A stretch of DNA of 64,000 nt from an uncultured Pseudomonadales bacterium (lineage in GTDB: Bacteria; Pseudomonadota; Gammaproteobacteria; Pseudomonadales; UBA7434). The notes under the pieces were generated by a model. It had not been told where the DNA came from. It was given only the letters and a program-made list of their open reading frames with translations, and searched no databases. The position numbers were made by a program, and so were the translations under genes. This document shows positions 21,069 to 30,998 of the stretch, in pieces (position 1 is the first letter of the stretch; each line of letters opens with the position of its first letter). The stretch covers positions 27,341-91,340 of the forward strand of contig CALSRU010000011.1 of NCBI GenBank assembly GCA_943788835.1. The letters run 5' to 3'.

Positions 21069-21200
21069 ATGACTACGAGTGCAGAGAGCCTGTATTTTGT
21101 GGGGTATTATCTGGTGTGCGGCGTCGCATTAATCGCTCTTATCTGCTGTGTGATTACTGCTCCGACATTAGAGAATGCTGTATTATTCGGTCGCGCTTGA
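21069..21200 (+). CDS. Possible small membrane protein (43 residues)
   Basis: The frame starts at ATG 21069 and encodes a single hydrophobic helix (GYYLVCGVALIALICCVITA) between short polar ends. There is only a weak ribosome-binding site (CCGGTGG, about 15 nt upstream). It could be a genuine small transmembrane protein or chance; hydropathy is the only support. It lies 47 nt before the gamma-carbonic anhydrase gene. Confidence 0.3.
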   Translation: MTTSAESLYFVGYYLVCGVALIALICCVITAPTLENAVLFGRA

Positions 21201-21247
21201 GGGCGCAGCGCTTTTTCAATCACTCACCACCCAGAAGAATTTAACTT

Positions 21248-21775
21248 ATGTTGTATGCACTCGATGGCACTGCGCCAAAACTTATTGGTGAGGGTCATTT
21301 TATCGCCCCTAATGCGAGTGTTATTGGCGATGTCACCTTGCAAACTCATGCCAGCGTTTGGTTCGGCGTAGTTATTCGTGGTGATGCTGAACGCATTGAG
21401 ATCGGCGCGCGTAGCAATATACAAGATGGCTCTGTTTTACATGCCGACCCAGGGCTACCGCTGCAGATTGGCGCGGCAGTCACTGTAGGGCACAAGGTAA
21501 TGCTGCATGGCTGCAATATTGGCGATGGTAGTTTGATTGGCATTAACGCGGTTGTGCTCAATGGCGCTAAAGTGGGCAAAAACTGCCTCATCGGTGCAGG
21601 CGCTCTAGTGACTGAAAATACAGAAATACCCGATGGTTCGGTCGTTATGGGCTGTCCAGGTAAGGTGGTTAAGCATCTATCTGAAGAATATCAGCAGTCC
21701 TTAGCGCTCGGCGCCGAACATTATGTTGAAAATGCGCAGCGTTATTTGCTCGGTCTTGAACCGGTCGAGCAATGA
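21248..21775 (+). CDS. Gamma-class carbonic anhydrase family protein
   Basis: A 175-residue left-handed beta-helix protein built from hexapeptide repeats ([40 protein letters not shown]). Three histidines at the expected metal positions are present: LHADPG, VGHKVM and LHGC. This is the YrdA/PaaY group, whose members bind Zn or Fe; carbonic anhydrase activity is shown for only some. The C-terminal helix ([20 protein letters not shown]) is normal. The DUF1289 gene follows 60 nt later. Confidence 0.88.
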   Translation: MLYALDGTAPKLIGEGHFIAPNASVIGDVTLQTHASVWFGVVIRGDAERIEIGARSNIQDGSVLHADPGLPLQIGAAVTVGHKVMLHGCNIGDGSLIGINAVVLNGAKVGKNCLIGAGALVTENTEIPDGSVVMGCPGKVVKHLSEEYQQSLALGAEHYVENAQRYLLGLEPVEQ

Positions 21776-21834
21776 ACTCGATGCGGCGCTTTTAAAAAGG
21801 GTTGGTCGTTTTTTCCGATTTCAGGTTAACCACA

Positions 21835-22068
21835 ATGCCAGACGATTTTAACTTTGCTAACAATAAGGGCCCGGGTCAGCAGGGGGCTATGGGGCCAATC
21901 AAATCGCCGTGTATTGGTGTTTGCGCCTTGAACATACAAAATGTTTGTGAGGGCTGCTATCGCACGGCTGATGAAATTACGGCTTGGGTTAGTCTGACGC
22001 ATCAGCAGCAAGTTGAGGTCGTAGCATTGAGCTGGCAGCGAGCGCGCGCCAGCGGTAAAGTACTTTAG
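21835..22068 (+). CDS. DUF1289 domain-containing protein
   Basis: A 77-residue protein with the DUF1289 signature, a four-cysteine cluster KSPCIGVCALNIQNVCEGC (C-x3-C-x7-C-x2-C) followed by RTADEITAW. This suggests metal or Fe-S binding. I chose the ATG at 21835 because the conserved region is N-terminal in the family. Function is unknown; it probably shares a transcript with the carbonic anhydrase gene. Confidence 0.82.
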   Translation: MPDDFNFANNKGPGQQGAMGPIKSPCIGVCALNIQNVCEGCYRTADEITAWVSLTHQQQVEVVALSWQRARASGKVL

Positions 22069-22094
22069 CGCGTTTCATCAAGGGCTCTATTTTT

Positions 22095-23423
22095 TTAGGT
22101 ATCGAGTGGGCGGCTCTTGGTTACTACGCTAGTTTTGATATTGGCGGGAAATGCCTTCACCATGCTAATGCGATTGTCACTTAAGTTGAGCACTTCAAAA
22201 TGGTAGTTGGCCACCGATAAGCTTACGCCACTAGCGTCTGGGAATGACTCGAGCTCTTCTAGCAGAAGCCCATTGAGCGTTTTCGGGCCTTCGGTCGGCA
22301 GTGTCCAGCCGAGTTGTCGATTAATGTCCCGTACGGTTGCCGAACCGTTAATTACAAAGGTGCCGTCACCCGCGTCGGTGACATCGGCGAATTGCTCGGC
22401 GAAATTGGTGGTGTAGTTCCCTACAATTTCTTCGAGAATATCATCAATAGTAATTAAGCCAAGCACCACGCCATACTCGTCGACCACTAAACCTATGCGA
22501 CGCTTTTCATGTTGAAAGTTAAACAGCTGTGTGTGTAGCGGCGTGCCTTCGGGCACGAAGTAAGGTTCCGAAGTGGCCTCAATCATTGCCCGTTTATCAA
22601 TGTGTGGCGTGTTGCCTTGAGAGTCATCCGCACGTTGAGTGATAAAGCGAGAGGTGTTGCGCAAATGCAGCAGGCCGACCATGTCGTCAAGCTCATCACG
22701 ATATAGCAGTACGCGAGTATATTCGCTGGCGCGTAATTGCTCATAGATCGTTTGCTGGCTAGCATTGATGTCAATTGCGTAAATTTCATTACGTGGAATC
22801 ATAATGTCATCCACTTCAACATTCTCTAGATCAAGAATGTTCATGAGCATGGTGCGGCGCTTGGTTTGAAAAATACTGCCAGATTCTTGCACCAATAGTT
22901 TTAATTCATCGAACGATAGCGGCTTTTCTAACTGTGCGTGAGGGTTGCCGCCTAGCCACTTTATAATTCCGTTAGAGATGTGGTTAGTGATCCACACTAG
23001 CGGAAAAAACAGAACTCCCAATGGCTGCAATACATAAGAGGCCGGGAAGGCTATTTTTTCAGGATGCAACGCTGCATATGTTTTGGGCGTAACTTCAGCA
23101 AACACTAGAATAATAATAGTTAATGCGCCAGTGGCAATGAAATAGCCGGCATCGCCATAGAGTCGGACGCATATGGCAGTGGCCAGCGATGCAGCCGCAA
23201 TGTTGACCAAATTATTACCGATTAGAATTAAACCAATTAAGCGATCGGTGCGGCTCAGCATTCTTGAGGCCTTGCGAGCGCCGCGATGCCCAATAGCCTT
23301 GAGGTGTTTTAAACGATAGCGATTGAGCGCCATCATGCTGGTTTCTGAGCTGGAGAAAAATGCTGAACACAGTATCAGAAGAGCAAGAACTGTGAACAGC
23401 CAGCTTAACGGTATGTCATCCAA
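22095..23423 (-). CDS. CNNM/CorC-family transporter (YfjD-like)
   Basis: An inner-membrane protein of 442 residues. The N-terminal DUF21/CNNM transmembrane domain (about residues 1-190, starting PLSWLFTVLALLILCSAFFS with the SSSETSMMALNRYR motif) is followed by a CBS pair (about 205-335, including MIPRNEIYAIDINASQQ and FQHEKRRIGLVVDEYGVVLG) and a C-terminal CorC_HlyC domain (GDGTFVINGSATVRDINRQL). The family is implicated in Mg2+/Co2+ efflux. The next gene on the same strand is a YpjD-like protein, a common neighbour near ffh. Confidence 0.9.
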   Translation of the reverse strand: MDDIPLSWLFTVLALLILCSAFFSSSETSMMALNRYRLKHLKAIGHRGARKASRMLSRTDRLIGLILIGNNLVNIAAASLATAICVRLYGDAGYFIATGALTIIILVFAEVTPKTYAALHPEKIAFPASYVLQPLGVLFFPLVWITNHISNGIIKWLGGNPHAQLEKPLSFDELKLLVQESGSIFQTKRRTMLMNILDLENVEVDDIMIPRNEIYAIDINASQQTIYEQLRASEYTRVLLYRDELDDMVGLLHLRNTSRFITQRADDSQGNTPHIDKRAMIEATSEPYFVPEGTPLHTQLFNFQHEKRRIGLVVDEYGVVLGLITIDDILEEIVGNYTTNFAEQFADVTDAGDGTFVINGSATVRDINRQLGWTLPTEGPKTLNGLLLEELESFPDASGVSLSVANYHFEVLNLSDNRISMVKAFPANIKTSVVTKSRPLDT

Positions 23424-23518
23424 GGAGAGGTCGAACCTTTAGTGTGGGATTTAAAAGTGAATATTGAGCCACGCCAAGCGATTTGGCAAGTACCAATTAG
23501 TCGCCAAAGTATGTTGGG

Positions 23519-24331
23519 TTAGAGTCGCTGCAATACAATATCAAGCATGAATTTAGAGCCAAAATAAGCGAGCGCCAGTGCGGCAAACGCTCCAACAGTC
23601 CAGCGGGCAGCCGTGCGGCCACGCCAGCCATGCAAGCGCCGACCCAATAGGAGCGCCGATAATAAGCCCCACGATATAAGTGTGAACACGGTTTTGTGCA
23701 CGAGATGCTGTTCAAATACGTTGTCGATTGATAAGCCGCCAGAAATAATTGCTAGGCTCATGATCGCCCACGAAAGGGTAATCAGGTGGAAGAGGTGATT
23801 TTCTAAAGACTCGAGCGGAGGCAGCGCCTGGAGCCAGATGCCTGATGTGCCAGAGCGCAGACTTTTATCGGCGGCAAATAACACCAAGGCATACAGAGCG
23901 GCTAAGCACAAGATGCTGTAGGCTACGATCGAGCTGATTATGTGCAAAAGCAAGCCTGCCGAGCTGGCATTGATGGGAGAGTGGTGCCCAAAGAGAGCGG
24001 CGAAGATTACGCACAGGCCTGCAAATATATAGACTGGAATAAGCAGCGTCAGCCATCGCTGCGATGCCTGCGAAGCAACGGTCGCAGCAACCACAATAAG
24101 TGCCGTTAGCGATACGGCATCAAAAAAACTGCTGCTGAGCCCGCCTGAGTCGAGTCCCGTGATAAGAAGCGCACCAGAATGCAGCAGTATCGCCGCAAAG
24201 CCGATGGTGATGGGCGCGTTGCTCGGTGGTGCTTGCTTAGCGAGGCTGTTGATCAGCCAAAGCGCGGCTAGGCTGTAGGTTGCGGCTGCAGCCAAGGCGA
24301 AAATAATTATGGTGGTAGTAAATTGTGGCAT
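23519..24331 (-). CDS. ypjD: YpjD-like inner membrane protein, cytochrome c assembly family
   Basis: A 270-residue protein with eight hydrophobic helices. The HemX/CcsA-like pattern includes LLLHIISSIVAYSILCLAAL (about residues 127-146) and the histidine HLITLSWAIMSLAIISGG. The family resembles cytochrome c assembly factors, but the lone YpjD proteins next to ffh have no proven role. It is divergent from ffh and upstream of the CNNM gene, the usual gammaproteobacterial layout. Confidence 0.88.
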   Translation of the reverse strand: MPQFTTTIIIFALAAAATYSLAALWLINSLAKQAPPSNAPITIGFAAILLHSGALLITGLDSGGLSSSFFDAVSLTALIVVAATVASQASQRWLTLLIPVYIFAGLCVIFAALFGHHSPINASSAGLLLHIISSIVAYSILCLAALYALVLFAADKSLRSGTSGIWLQALPPLESLENHLFHLITLSWAIMSLAIISGGLSIDNVFEQHLVHKTVFTLISWGLLSALLLGRRLHGWRGRTAARWTVGAFAALALAYFGSKFMLDIVLQRL

Positions 24332-24607
24332 TTGATTGAGTGTCTTAAATCCTTTGGCCGCTGTTCGGCGCTCATTGGAACCGACGAGCGATTGTTGGCT
24401 AGTCAGCTGCAGAGTGTGTCACAAGCGCCGGTGCGGGTGAAGTCCTCTTTGGTACATAAATCGGCTTTGTGCAGGTCTGTTGGCGCTTAGTTTAAACGAG
24501 AGCGGGCAAATAGCGGCATAGTTTAACCAAAGTTACCGTTTAAATAGTGGAGTGAGGTAAAACGCCTGCGATATACTAATCCCAATATTTAATCATGGTA
24601 TCTCTTT

Positions 24608-25996
24608 ATGTTTGAAAACCTCAGTGATCGTCTTTCCCAAACGTTGCGACAAGTGGGCGGTAAGGCGCATTTAAGTGAAGATAATATTAAGGCGGCGTTG
24701 CGCGACGTGCGCATGGCACTGCTCGAGGCAGATGTTGCTCTGTCTGTAGTTAAGGAGTTTACCGATGCGGTTAGGCAGCGTGCTATGGGGCAAGAGGTCT
24801 CGGCGGCACTGTCTCCAGGTCAAGCGTTTCTTAAAGTGGTCCAGGCTGAACTTCAGGGAGCTTTAGGCGATCAAAATTCTGCGCTGAATCTAGCTGTTAA
24901 GCCGCCTGCCATTATTTTGATGGCGGGCTTGCAAGGTGCGGGTAAGACGACCACCGTGGCTAAGTTAGCCAAGTACCTCAAAGAGCGTGAAAAAAAATCA
25001 GTTCTTGTTGTAAGTGCTGATATCTATCGACCTGCGGCGATCAAGCAGCTTGAAACGCTAGCCGCTGAAGTGGATGTGAGTTTTCAGCCTAGCGATATCA
25101 GCCAAAAACCATTGGCTATTGTTCAGGCCGCACTTAAAACCGCTGCTGCAAGCATGCATGATGTCTTAATTGTAGATACTGCTGGGCGCCTAGCCATCGA
25201 TGACGCAATGATGGGGGAGATTGGTGACTTACACAAAGCGTTAGACCCTGCGGAAACATTGTTTGTGGTTGATGCCATGACTGGGCAAGACGCGGCTAAC
25301 ACAGCTAAAGCGTTTGGCGAGGTCTTGCCATTAACCGGAGTAGTGCTAACTAAAATTGATGCCGATACTCGTGGTGGTGCAGCGCTCTCTGTGCGGCAGG
25401 TGACGGGTAAGCCGATTAAATTCATGGGAGTTGGAGAAAAAGTTGCTGCATTAGAGCCCTTTCATCCTGATCGTATTGCGTCGCGAATTTTAGGTATGGG
25501 CGACATGATGTCGCTGATTGAAGAAGCCGAGCAAAACATTGATAAGCGTAAAGCCGAGCGGCTCGCGCGCAAAATGAAGCGTGGCAAAAGCTTTGACTTA
25601 GAAGACTTTCGCGATCAGTTACAGCAGATGAAAAACATGGGTGGTTTGGGGAGCATGCTGGAGAAAATGCCAGGCATGTCCGGTATGGCTGAAATGGCGG
25701 AGCAGCAAGTTGCGCAAAAGCAATTTGGGCAGATGGAGGCGATTATCAATTCAATGACTCCCCAAGAGCGTAAGCACCCCGAGTCGCTCAACGGCTCGCG
25801 AAAACGACGTATCACTGCAGGCTCCGGCACTCAGTTGCAAGACCTCAATCGCCTTATGAAGCAGCATAAGCAAATGCAAAAAATGATGAAAAAAATGAAA
25901 AAAGGTGGCATGGCCAATATGATGCGCGGCCTCGGCGGTATGTCGGGGCAGGGTGGCCCTGCGGGTATGGGGGGGCTTCCCCCAGGATTCAAGTAG
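24608..25996 (+). CDS. ffh: Signal recognition particle protein Ffh
   Basis: SRP54 GTPase that binds signal sequences of inner-membrane proteins together with 4.5S RNA. The 462-residue product has the N-domain (MFENLSDRLSQTLRQVGGKA), the G-domain with P-loop GLQGAGKTTTVAKLAKYL (about residue 106), DTAGR and TKIDADTRGG, and a methionine-rich M-domain at the C-terminus ending in Gly/Met-rich repeats. Length and order are standard. No 4.5S RNA gene is visible nearby. Confidence 0.97.
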   Translation: MFENLSDRLSQTLRQVGGKAHLSEDNIKAALRDVRMALLEADVALSVVKEFTDAVRQRAMGQEVSAALSPGQAFLKVVQAELQGALGDQNSALNLAVKPPAIILMAGLQGAGKTTTVAKLAKYLKEREKKSVLVVSADIYRPAAIKQLETLAAEVDVSFQPSDISQKPLAIVQAALKTAAASMHDVLIVDTAGRLAIDDAMMGEIGDLHKALDPAETLFVVDAMTGQDAANTAKAFGEVLPLTGVVLTKIDADTRGGAALSVRQVTGKPIKFMGVGEKVAALEPFHPDRIASRILGMGDMMSLIEEAEQNIDKRKAERLARKMKRGKSFDLEDFRDQLQQMKNMGGLGSMLEKMPGMSGMAEMAEQQVAQKQFGQMEAIINSMTPQERKHPESLNGSRKRRITAGSGTQLQDLNRLMKQHKQMQKMMKKMKKGGMANMMRGLGGMSGQGGPAGMGGLPPGFK

Positions 25997-26359
25997 CCGC
26001 CTCGAACCGCTCGCCTGCATTGCGGCGTCACTTGGTTGCGGCAACCTTGAGGCCTTACAATGAGGTGGCAGAGCGCCAAGAAAATGGTGGCGGTCCGGTC
26101 ATTTGAGCCTAAAACTTACCGGATTACCCCGTTCTGGTCGAAATACCTCAAATCTTCCGTATTTTGCTAGGTATTAACGTGTTTGCGTTGTTTTCATTCG
26201 TCCTTCAATAACGTACAATGCGCGCCTTTTTTCGGGTCTGGTAAAGGGTTTAGACGCCATTTTTGCCGACCAACCCCTTGGCTAAGCTTTAGTCTTAGTG
26301 GCTAATTACTCAAGCTGGGGGCGGAATTCATTGAAAGTTAACTTTGGCAAGGTGTTTAC
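25997..26359. other. Leader region upstream of rpsP
   Basis: A 363-nt gap between ffh and rpsP. It contains a probable promoter (26191-26219) and about 130 nt of untranslated leader with alternating C-rich and G-rich tracts that could fold, but I recognise no known r-protein leader motif. Confidence 0.4.
26191..26219 (+). promoter_or_regulatory. Probable promoter of the rpsP operon
   Basis: TTTTCA (26191-26196) and TACAAT (26214-26219) with a 17-nt spacer, followed directly by a GC-rich discriminator GCGCGCC. Such discriminators are typical of stringently controlled ribosomal promoters. Confidence 0.5.
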
Positions 26360-26629
26360 ATGGTCACAATTCGTTTATCTAGAGGCGGTTCTAAGAAGCG
26401 GCCGTTCTATCGTGTCGTTGTTGCCGATAGCCGCATGCGCAGAGATGGCCGATTTATCGAACAAATCGGATTTTTCAACCCTATCGCCCGCGGTCAAGAG
26501 GAAGGCTTACGTATTCAGCTGGATCGTGTTGAGCATTGGACTGGCCTAGGTGCGCAAGTATCTGAGCGAGTACAAGCGTTAGTTAAGCAAGCGAGTAAAG
26601 CAGCAGTAGCAGGTGGTGCAGCTGCCTGA
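26360..26629 (+). CDS. rpsP: 30S ribosomal protein S16
   Basis: An 89-residue small-subunit protein needed for 30S assembly. The sequence begins [20 protein letters not shown], the strongly conserved S16 N-terminus, and continues with [13 protein letters not shown]. It is the first gene of the rpsP-rimM-trmD-rplS operon. Its last 17 nt overlap the start of rimM. Confidence 0.97.
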   Translation: MVTIRLSRGGSKKRPFYRVVVADSRMRRDGRFIEQIGFFNPIARGQEEGLRIQLDRVEHWTGLGAQVSERVQALVKQASKAAVAGGAAA

Positions 26630-27236
26630 TTCGAGCCCGGTGGTGCACGAGCAGGCGGACAATAGCGCTGACTGGATAACGGTCGGGCGAATCAAGACAG
26701 TTCATGGCGTGCACGGTTGGCTCAAAGTTGAGTCCTTTACCCAGCCGCCCGAAAATATTTTGACTTATAGTGGCTGGCATTTGCTGGCCGAAGAGCGGTC
26801 GGCCAGCGCGATAAGTAGTAGCGTTGGTCAACCGGTTAGCTTTGATGATGTGAAGATTCGCGATAAAGATATTTTGGTTCATTTAAAGGGACTGTGTGAT
26901 CGCGACGAGGCTCAACAATTAAGCAGACACTTTATTCGAGTGCCGCGCAGCGATATACCACCGCCGCCCGAAGGTGATTATTATTGGCATCAGCTTGAGG
27001 GGTTGCAGGTTTATCAGGCGGCCAGAGATGGCCAAGAGGCCTATCTGCTAGGTTGCGTTGACCACATGTTAGAGACGGGTGCTAATGATGTATTGGTGGT
27101 GAGAGCCGCTGATACCGAGTTGAGCGCTGAAGATACGGAGATTCGCGAGATATTAATTCCGTATCGTCCGGATGAAGTGGTGAAGACGGTGGATATTGCC
27201 TCTGGTCAGATCATTGTTGACTGGTATTACGATTAA
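26613..27236 (+). CDS. rimM: 16S rRNA processing protein RimM
   Basis: RimM assists maturation of the 30S head domain. The 207-residue product has the N-terminal RimM domain ([20 protein letters not shown], about residues 20-39) and a C-terminal PRC-barrel ([13 protein letters not shown] to IIVDWYYD). It is somewhat longer than average because of a ~20-residue N-terminal tail. The GTG at 26613 overlaps rpsP; a GTG at 26616 or a later GTG at 26641 is also possible. Confidence 0.95.
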   Translation: MVQLPDSSPVVHEQADNSADWITVGRIKTVHGVHGWLKVESFTQPPENILTYSGWHLLAEERSASAISSSVGQPVSFDDVKIRDKDILVHLKGLCDRDEAQQLSRHFIRVPRSDIPPPPEGDYYWHQLEGLQVYQAARDGQEAYLLGCVDHMLETGANDVLVVRAADTELSAEDTEIREILIPYRPDEVVKTVDIASGQIIVDWYYD

Positions 27237-27249
27237 GGCTGAAGCAGCG

Positions 27250-28035
27250 ATGCGCGTGTCGGTAGTAACACTTTTCCCCGAGATGTTTACAGCATTAACC
27301 GACAGTGGGATTACGCGCCGGGCAGTTGAGAGACATCTGCTGAGTTTGGCGCTGGTTAACCCCCGCGATTACGCAGGGAATAAACACGGCAGTGTTGATG
27401 ATAAGCCGTATGGGGGTGGTCCCGGCATGGTAATGTCCGTGGCGCCATTGCGCAGTGCTCTGCAAGTGGCTGGTGCAGCGGCAGCGGGCTCAGACAAGGT
27501 AAAAGGTAAAAAGCCAAAGGTGGTTTATTTGACGCCTCAAGGCCAGCCGCTAAAGCAGCCGTTGGTTGAAAGTTTGGCCAGGGAAGAGTCTTTAGTATTA
27601 CTCTGTGGGCGTTACGAAGGAATCGATGAGAGAGTAGTTGAGTCTGATGTCGATTTAGAAGTGTCGTTAGGTGATTACGTTATTAGTGGTGGTGAGCTTG
27701 CGGCAATGGTGCTGCTTGATGGCATTATCCGGTTGCAACCGGGTGCGCTGGGTGATGAAGACTCGGCAGGACAAGATTCTTTTTCTGGGCGTGGCTGGCT
27801 TGACTACCCGCACTTTACTCGACCAGAAACGATAGACGGGCAAGATGTTCCCGCGGTATTGTTAAGTGGCAATCATGCAGCGATAGCTAGTTGGCGACTT
27901 GAGCAGGCACTAAAAAAGACCTTATTGAAGCGGCCTGATTTGCTTGAGCCGCAAGTGTTAAAAAATAGTGGCGTTGAGCTTAGCAAGCAAGAAGTTGAGA
28001 TAGTTGCGAGATTGCAAGCTGATTTAAACGACTGA
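27250..28035 (+). CDS. trmD: tRNA (guanine-N1)-methyltransferase
   Basis: TrmD methylates G37 of tRNAs reading CUN, CCN and CGG, which prevents frameshifting. It is a SPOUT enzyme with a trefoil knot. With the ATG at 27250 ([13 protein letters not shown]) the product is 261 residues. The SAM-binding knot is [19 protein letters not shown], and the substrate loop includes [19 protein letters not shown]. An upstream start at 27196 would add 18 residues with no family match. A short insertion rich in Ala/Lys ([15 protein letters not shown]) lies in the first third. Confidence 0.96.
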   Translation: MRVSVVTLFPEMFTALTDSGITRRAVERHLLSLALVNPRDYAGNKHGSVDDKPYGGGPGMVMSVAPLRSALQVAGAAAAGSDKVKGKKPKVVYLTPQGQPLKQPLVESLAREESLVLLCGRYEGIDERVVESDVDLEVSLGDYVISGGELAAMVLLDGIIRLQPGALGDEDSAGQDSFSGRGWLDYPHFTRPETIDGQDVPAVLLSGNHAAIASWRLEQALKKTLLKRPDLLEPQVLKNSGVELSKQEVEIVARLQADLND

Positions 28036-28228
28036 ATTATTTGGCGCAGCTGCGGAAATTAGCGAGAAGTCGATAGAGAGCCTGCATAGGCAAAAGAGCA
28101 AGACCCATAATTTAGAGATGTGCGCCATATGTGGTGTGCTGTATTTTGAACCGTAAAGTTATTCGCAGTGTTTTAACACCACCTAGTGTTGAGGGCTGTA
28201 GCAATTAGGATTTAACCGGAGCTAGGCA

Positions 28229-28585
28229 ATGAGCAGCAATAAAATTATCCAGCAAATTGAAAGTGAGCAGATGGAATCAAAAACGATTCCTGATTTTTCG
28301 CCTGGCGATACCGTAGTTGTGCAAGTGCGCGTAAAAGATGGCGAGCGTGAGCGGTTGCAGGCCTTTGAAGGCGTTGTGATTGCTAAGCGTAATCGTGCAA
28401 TTAATTCGGCGTTTACTGTGCGAAAAATCTCGCATGGCGTGGGCGTAGAGCGAACTTTTCAAACGTTTAGCTCGTTGATAGCTGAGATCACAGTGAAGCG
28501 CCGCGGCGATGTGCGTCGAGCTAAGCTTTATTATCTTCGCGAGCTATCAGGTCGCGCAGCGCGTATCAAAGAAAAGTTGGGCTAG
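28229..28585 (+). CDS. rplS: 50S ribosomal protein L19
   Basis: A 118-residue large-subunit protein at the 30S-50S interface. The typical L19 sequence includes [40 protein letters not shown] and [20 protein letters not shown]. It is the last gene of the operon, 193 nt after trmD, and is followed by a terminator. Confidence 0.97.
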   Translation: MSSNKIIQQIESEQMESKTIPDFSPGDTVVVQVRVKDGERERLQAFEGVVIAKRNRAINSAFTVRKISHGVGVERTFQTFSSLIAEITVKRRGDVRRAKLYYLRELSGRAARIKEKLG

Positions 28586-28692
28586 TACATTTTTTGCGCG
28601 TAGGTCAGCCCTATGGCGCATAAAATTATTCAGCTTGTAGTTCGTGAGCCGGTAATTGCATAGGTTTTGTGGCAAGCTGGTCCGGCCATGGT

Positions 28693-28727
28693 AAAAAAAG
28701 CGACGCTTTGGCGTTCGCTTTTTTTTT
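28693..28727 (+). terminator. Rho-independent terminator of the rpsP operon
   Basis: An A-tract, a GC-rich stem (AGCGACGC / GCGTTCGCT with one bulged T) and a run of nine T, located about 110 nt after rplS. Confidence 0.8.
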
Positions 28728-28826
28728 GTCTGAAATATTTTGCTATGCTTGCTTGGCTTGAATGGAGCTTTAGCTAAAGTGAGTTGGAGCATTGCCCGAG
28801 CATACTGCACGGAATGACGCTGTCAG

Positions 28827-29762
28827 ATGAGCAATACGACGAATAAACAACCGATAGACCCAGGTGCTGAAAAGCGTATTGATAGTTATATCGATACACT
28901 TTGGCTTGAGCGAGGTTTGAGTAACAATACTCTTGAAGCCTATCGGCGCGACCTCAGGGCTTTAGCGGTCTATCTCACAGCGCACAATAGTGGGCTGTTA
29001 ACTGCCAGCTATGCTGATTTGGTTGATCGTTTGGGCGCTTTGGCACTGGCTCGTGTGAGTCCTCGCTCGCAGGCACGCTTGGTTTCCAGCATCAAAGGTT
29101 TTTATCGCTATTGTGTTCGTGAAAATCTTCTAGTGGTCGATCCATCGGCGCAACTTTCACCGCCAACCTTAGGCCGCGTGCTGCCAAAAGTACTCAGCGA
29201 GGCACAAGTCGAACAACTATTGGCAGAGCCTGGCACAAGCCCCTTGGAATTGCGCGACAAAGCAATGCTTGAATTAATGTATGCCTCGGGCTTGCGCGTA
29301 TCAGAGTTAGTCAATTTGAGCATGCCTCAGCTCAATTTACGGCAAGGGGCAGTGCGGGTTATGGGTAAGGGCAGTAAGGAGCGCGTGGTGCCTGTGGGCG
29401 AAGAAGCGTTGCACTACTTGCAAATGTATTTGAGCCAGGCTCGGCAGGCTCTGCTGGGCGATAGCGTGGCTACAGCAACACAAAGCAATGTGCTGTTTCC
29501 TGGTCGCGCAGGCAAGGCCCTGAGTCGTCAGGCTTTTTGGTACCGCGTTAAATTCTATGCCAATCGAGCCGGCGTACAGAGTGCTATTTCCCCCCACGTT
29601 TTGCGCCATGCGTTTGCTACGCATCTACTCAATCATGGCGCCAATTTACGTGTTGTTCAGCTTCTGCTAGGGCACAGTGACTTGTCTACCACGCAGATTT
29701 ACACGCATGTGGCGAGTCAGCGGCTCCAAGAATTGCATGCCAAACACCATCCTCGTTCGTGA
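28827..29762 (+). CDS. xerD: Tyrosine recombinase XerD
   Basis: XerD acts with XerC at dif to resolve chromosome dimers under FtsK control. The 311-residue protein has an N-terminal SAM-like core-binding domain (IDTLWLERGLSNNTLEAYRR, about residues 20-40) and a catalytic domain with the full active-site set: Arg in ASGLRVSEL, H-x2-R in SPHVLRHAFATHLLNHG, His in LLGHSDLSTT and the nucleophile Tyr in QIYTHV. Position directly before dsbC-hom matches xerD of pseudomonads, which separates it from xerC. Confidence 0.95.
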   Translation: MSNTTNKQPIDPGAEKRIDSYIDTLWLERGLSNNTLEAYRRDLRALAVYLTAHNSGLLTASYADLVDRLGALALARVSPRSQARLVSSIKGFYRYCVRENLLVVDPSAQLSPPTLGRVLPKVLSEAQVEQLLAEPGTSPLELRDKAMLELMYASGLRVSELVNLSMPQLNLRQGAVRVMGKGSKERVVPVGEEALHYLQMYLSQARQALLGDSVATATQSNVLFPGRAGKALSRQAFWYRVKFYANRAGVQSAISPHVLRHAFATHLLNHGANLRVVQLLLGHSDLSTTQIYTHVASQRLQELHAKHHPRS

Positions 29763-30060
29763 TTTTTGCTGAGAACGTCGCGGTAGCCATTTTAAGAACC
29801 TACATTCCTGCTGGAACTAAGCACAATAACCATGCTCTTAATTTGGGTGTCTGTGTAGAGTGCGATACACTTCGCATCGGCCAGGTTAGGGTGTTGGGTA
29901 TTGGTGCTTCTGATCCAGGCTAGTCGCTGTGGTACCTATGTTTTGCTGGCAGCTAAAAACGGCTAAGCTCTGAAGAGGTTTATTCAAAATTGAGCCCTGT
30001 TCAAATGCCAATGTAGGCTGATTCTTTGGCGGCTATTTTAGAATTATTATTGAGGTTTTT

Positions 30061-30801
30061 ATGAAACTAACCCGTTGTATACATCTTTCAGTTATCGCCT
30101 TAGTCACCACTTATTTGTTTGGAGCCATCGCTGTTCAAGCTGAAGAGGTTAGCGACAAAATCCTCGAGCCGTTGAAGCAGGCGCGGCCTGATTTTCGCTT
30201 TGAATCGCTGCAAAAAACGCCTGTAAACGGTATGTACCGTACGACGGTTGTGGGTGGTCCAACGATTTATATTAGCGAAGATGGCAAGCATTTTTTTACC
30301 GGTGATGTTTTTGCTGTGGGCGAAAACGGCATTACTAATATAGCGGAGCAAGAGTTAGAAGGCGATCGTAAAGCGGCCATTGAAGCGCTCAAAACTGACG
30401 ATATGATTGTCTTTAGTCCAAGCGAAACTAAGGCCTATGTTTACGTCTTTACCGACGTTGATTGCTATTACTGTCAAAAACTGCATAAAGAGGTGCCTGC
30501 GCTAAAAGACCTAGGCGTTGAGGTGCGCTATTTGGCCTATCCGCGAGCAGGTGTTGGTTCACCGGCCTTTCGCAAAATGGCCTCGGCCTGGTGTGCGGAT
30601 GATGCTCAGGATGCGTTAACACGCTTGAAGCTGGGTAAAGACATTCCAGATAATGTTTGTGATGGTAATCCGATCACTGATCAATATAAGTTAGGTGGTC
30701 GCTTAGGTGTGACCGGGACTCCGGCGTTAATTACGGCCGAGGGTGAATTGATACCGGGTTACTTGCCTGCGGATAAGTTAGCTAAGCGTTTAGGCTTGTA
30801 G
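30061..30801 (+). CDS. dsbC: Thiol:disulfide interchange protein DsbC
   Basis: A periplasmic disulfide isomerase kept reduced by DsbD. The 246-residue precursor has a signal peptide with probable cleavage after AVQA (residue 27), an N-terminal dimerisation domain, and a thioredoxin-fold domain with active site CYYC at residues 135-138 (DVDCYYCQKLHKEVP). A second cysteine pair (SAWCADD and NVCDGNP) matches the structural disulfide of DsbC. The cis-proline loop is GVTGTPAL. It lies between xerD and hom. Confidence 0.96.
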   Translation: MKLTRCIHLSVIALVTTYLFGAIAVQAEEVSDKILEPLKQARPDFRFESLQKTPVNGMYRTTVVGGPTIYISEDGKHFFTGDVFAVGENGITNIAEQELEGDRKAAIEALKTDDMIVFSPSETKAYVYVFTDVDCYYCQKLHKEVPALKDLGVEVRYLAYPRAGVGSPAFRKMASAWCADDAQDALTRLKLGKDIPDNVCDGNPITDQYKLGGRLGVTGTPALITAEGELIPGYLPADKLAKRLGL

Positions 30802-30861
30802 GGTTTGGCTAAGCTATATTTTTCAGCTTGAGCGTTATGGTCTTGGGCGCACCAAGCTCTA

Positions 30862-30888
30862 ACAAGCGCAGCACAATGCTGCGCTTGT
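30862..30888 (+). terminator. Strong hairpin after dsbC
   Basis: A perfect 12-bp stem (ACAAGCGCAGCA / TGCTGCGCTTGT) with a CAA loop lies 61 nt after the dsbC stop. No T-run follows, so it may act as a 3'-end stabiliser or weak terminator. Confidence 0.5.
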
Positions 30889-30998
30889 GCGTTGTTGTAT
30901 TACTTAACGTTTTTGTTGTCTGGCCAAGTGTCAGGGGCGCGAATTGGCAATACTGACTGCGTGATGGTGTTGTTGTTTAATCAAAGTGAGAAGTTTTA

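Larger units (their letters stand above)
20722..21247. other. Intergenic region with possible leader ORF and hairpin
   Basis: A 526-nt gap that is not empty: it holds a short leader-like ORF at 20914-20970, a hairpin with following T-tract (about 20967-21007) and a 43-codon membrane-protein-like ORF at 21069-21200. Each is listed separately. The order resembles an attenuator-controlled unit, but no target biosynthetic gene follows. Confidence 0.4.
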
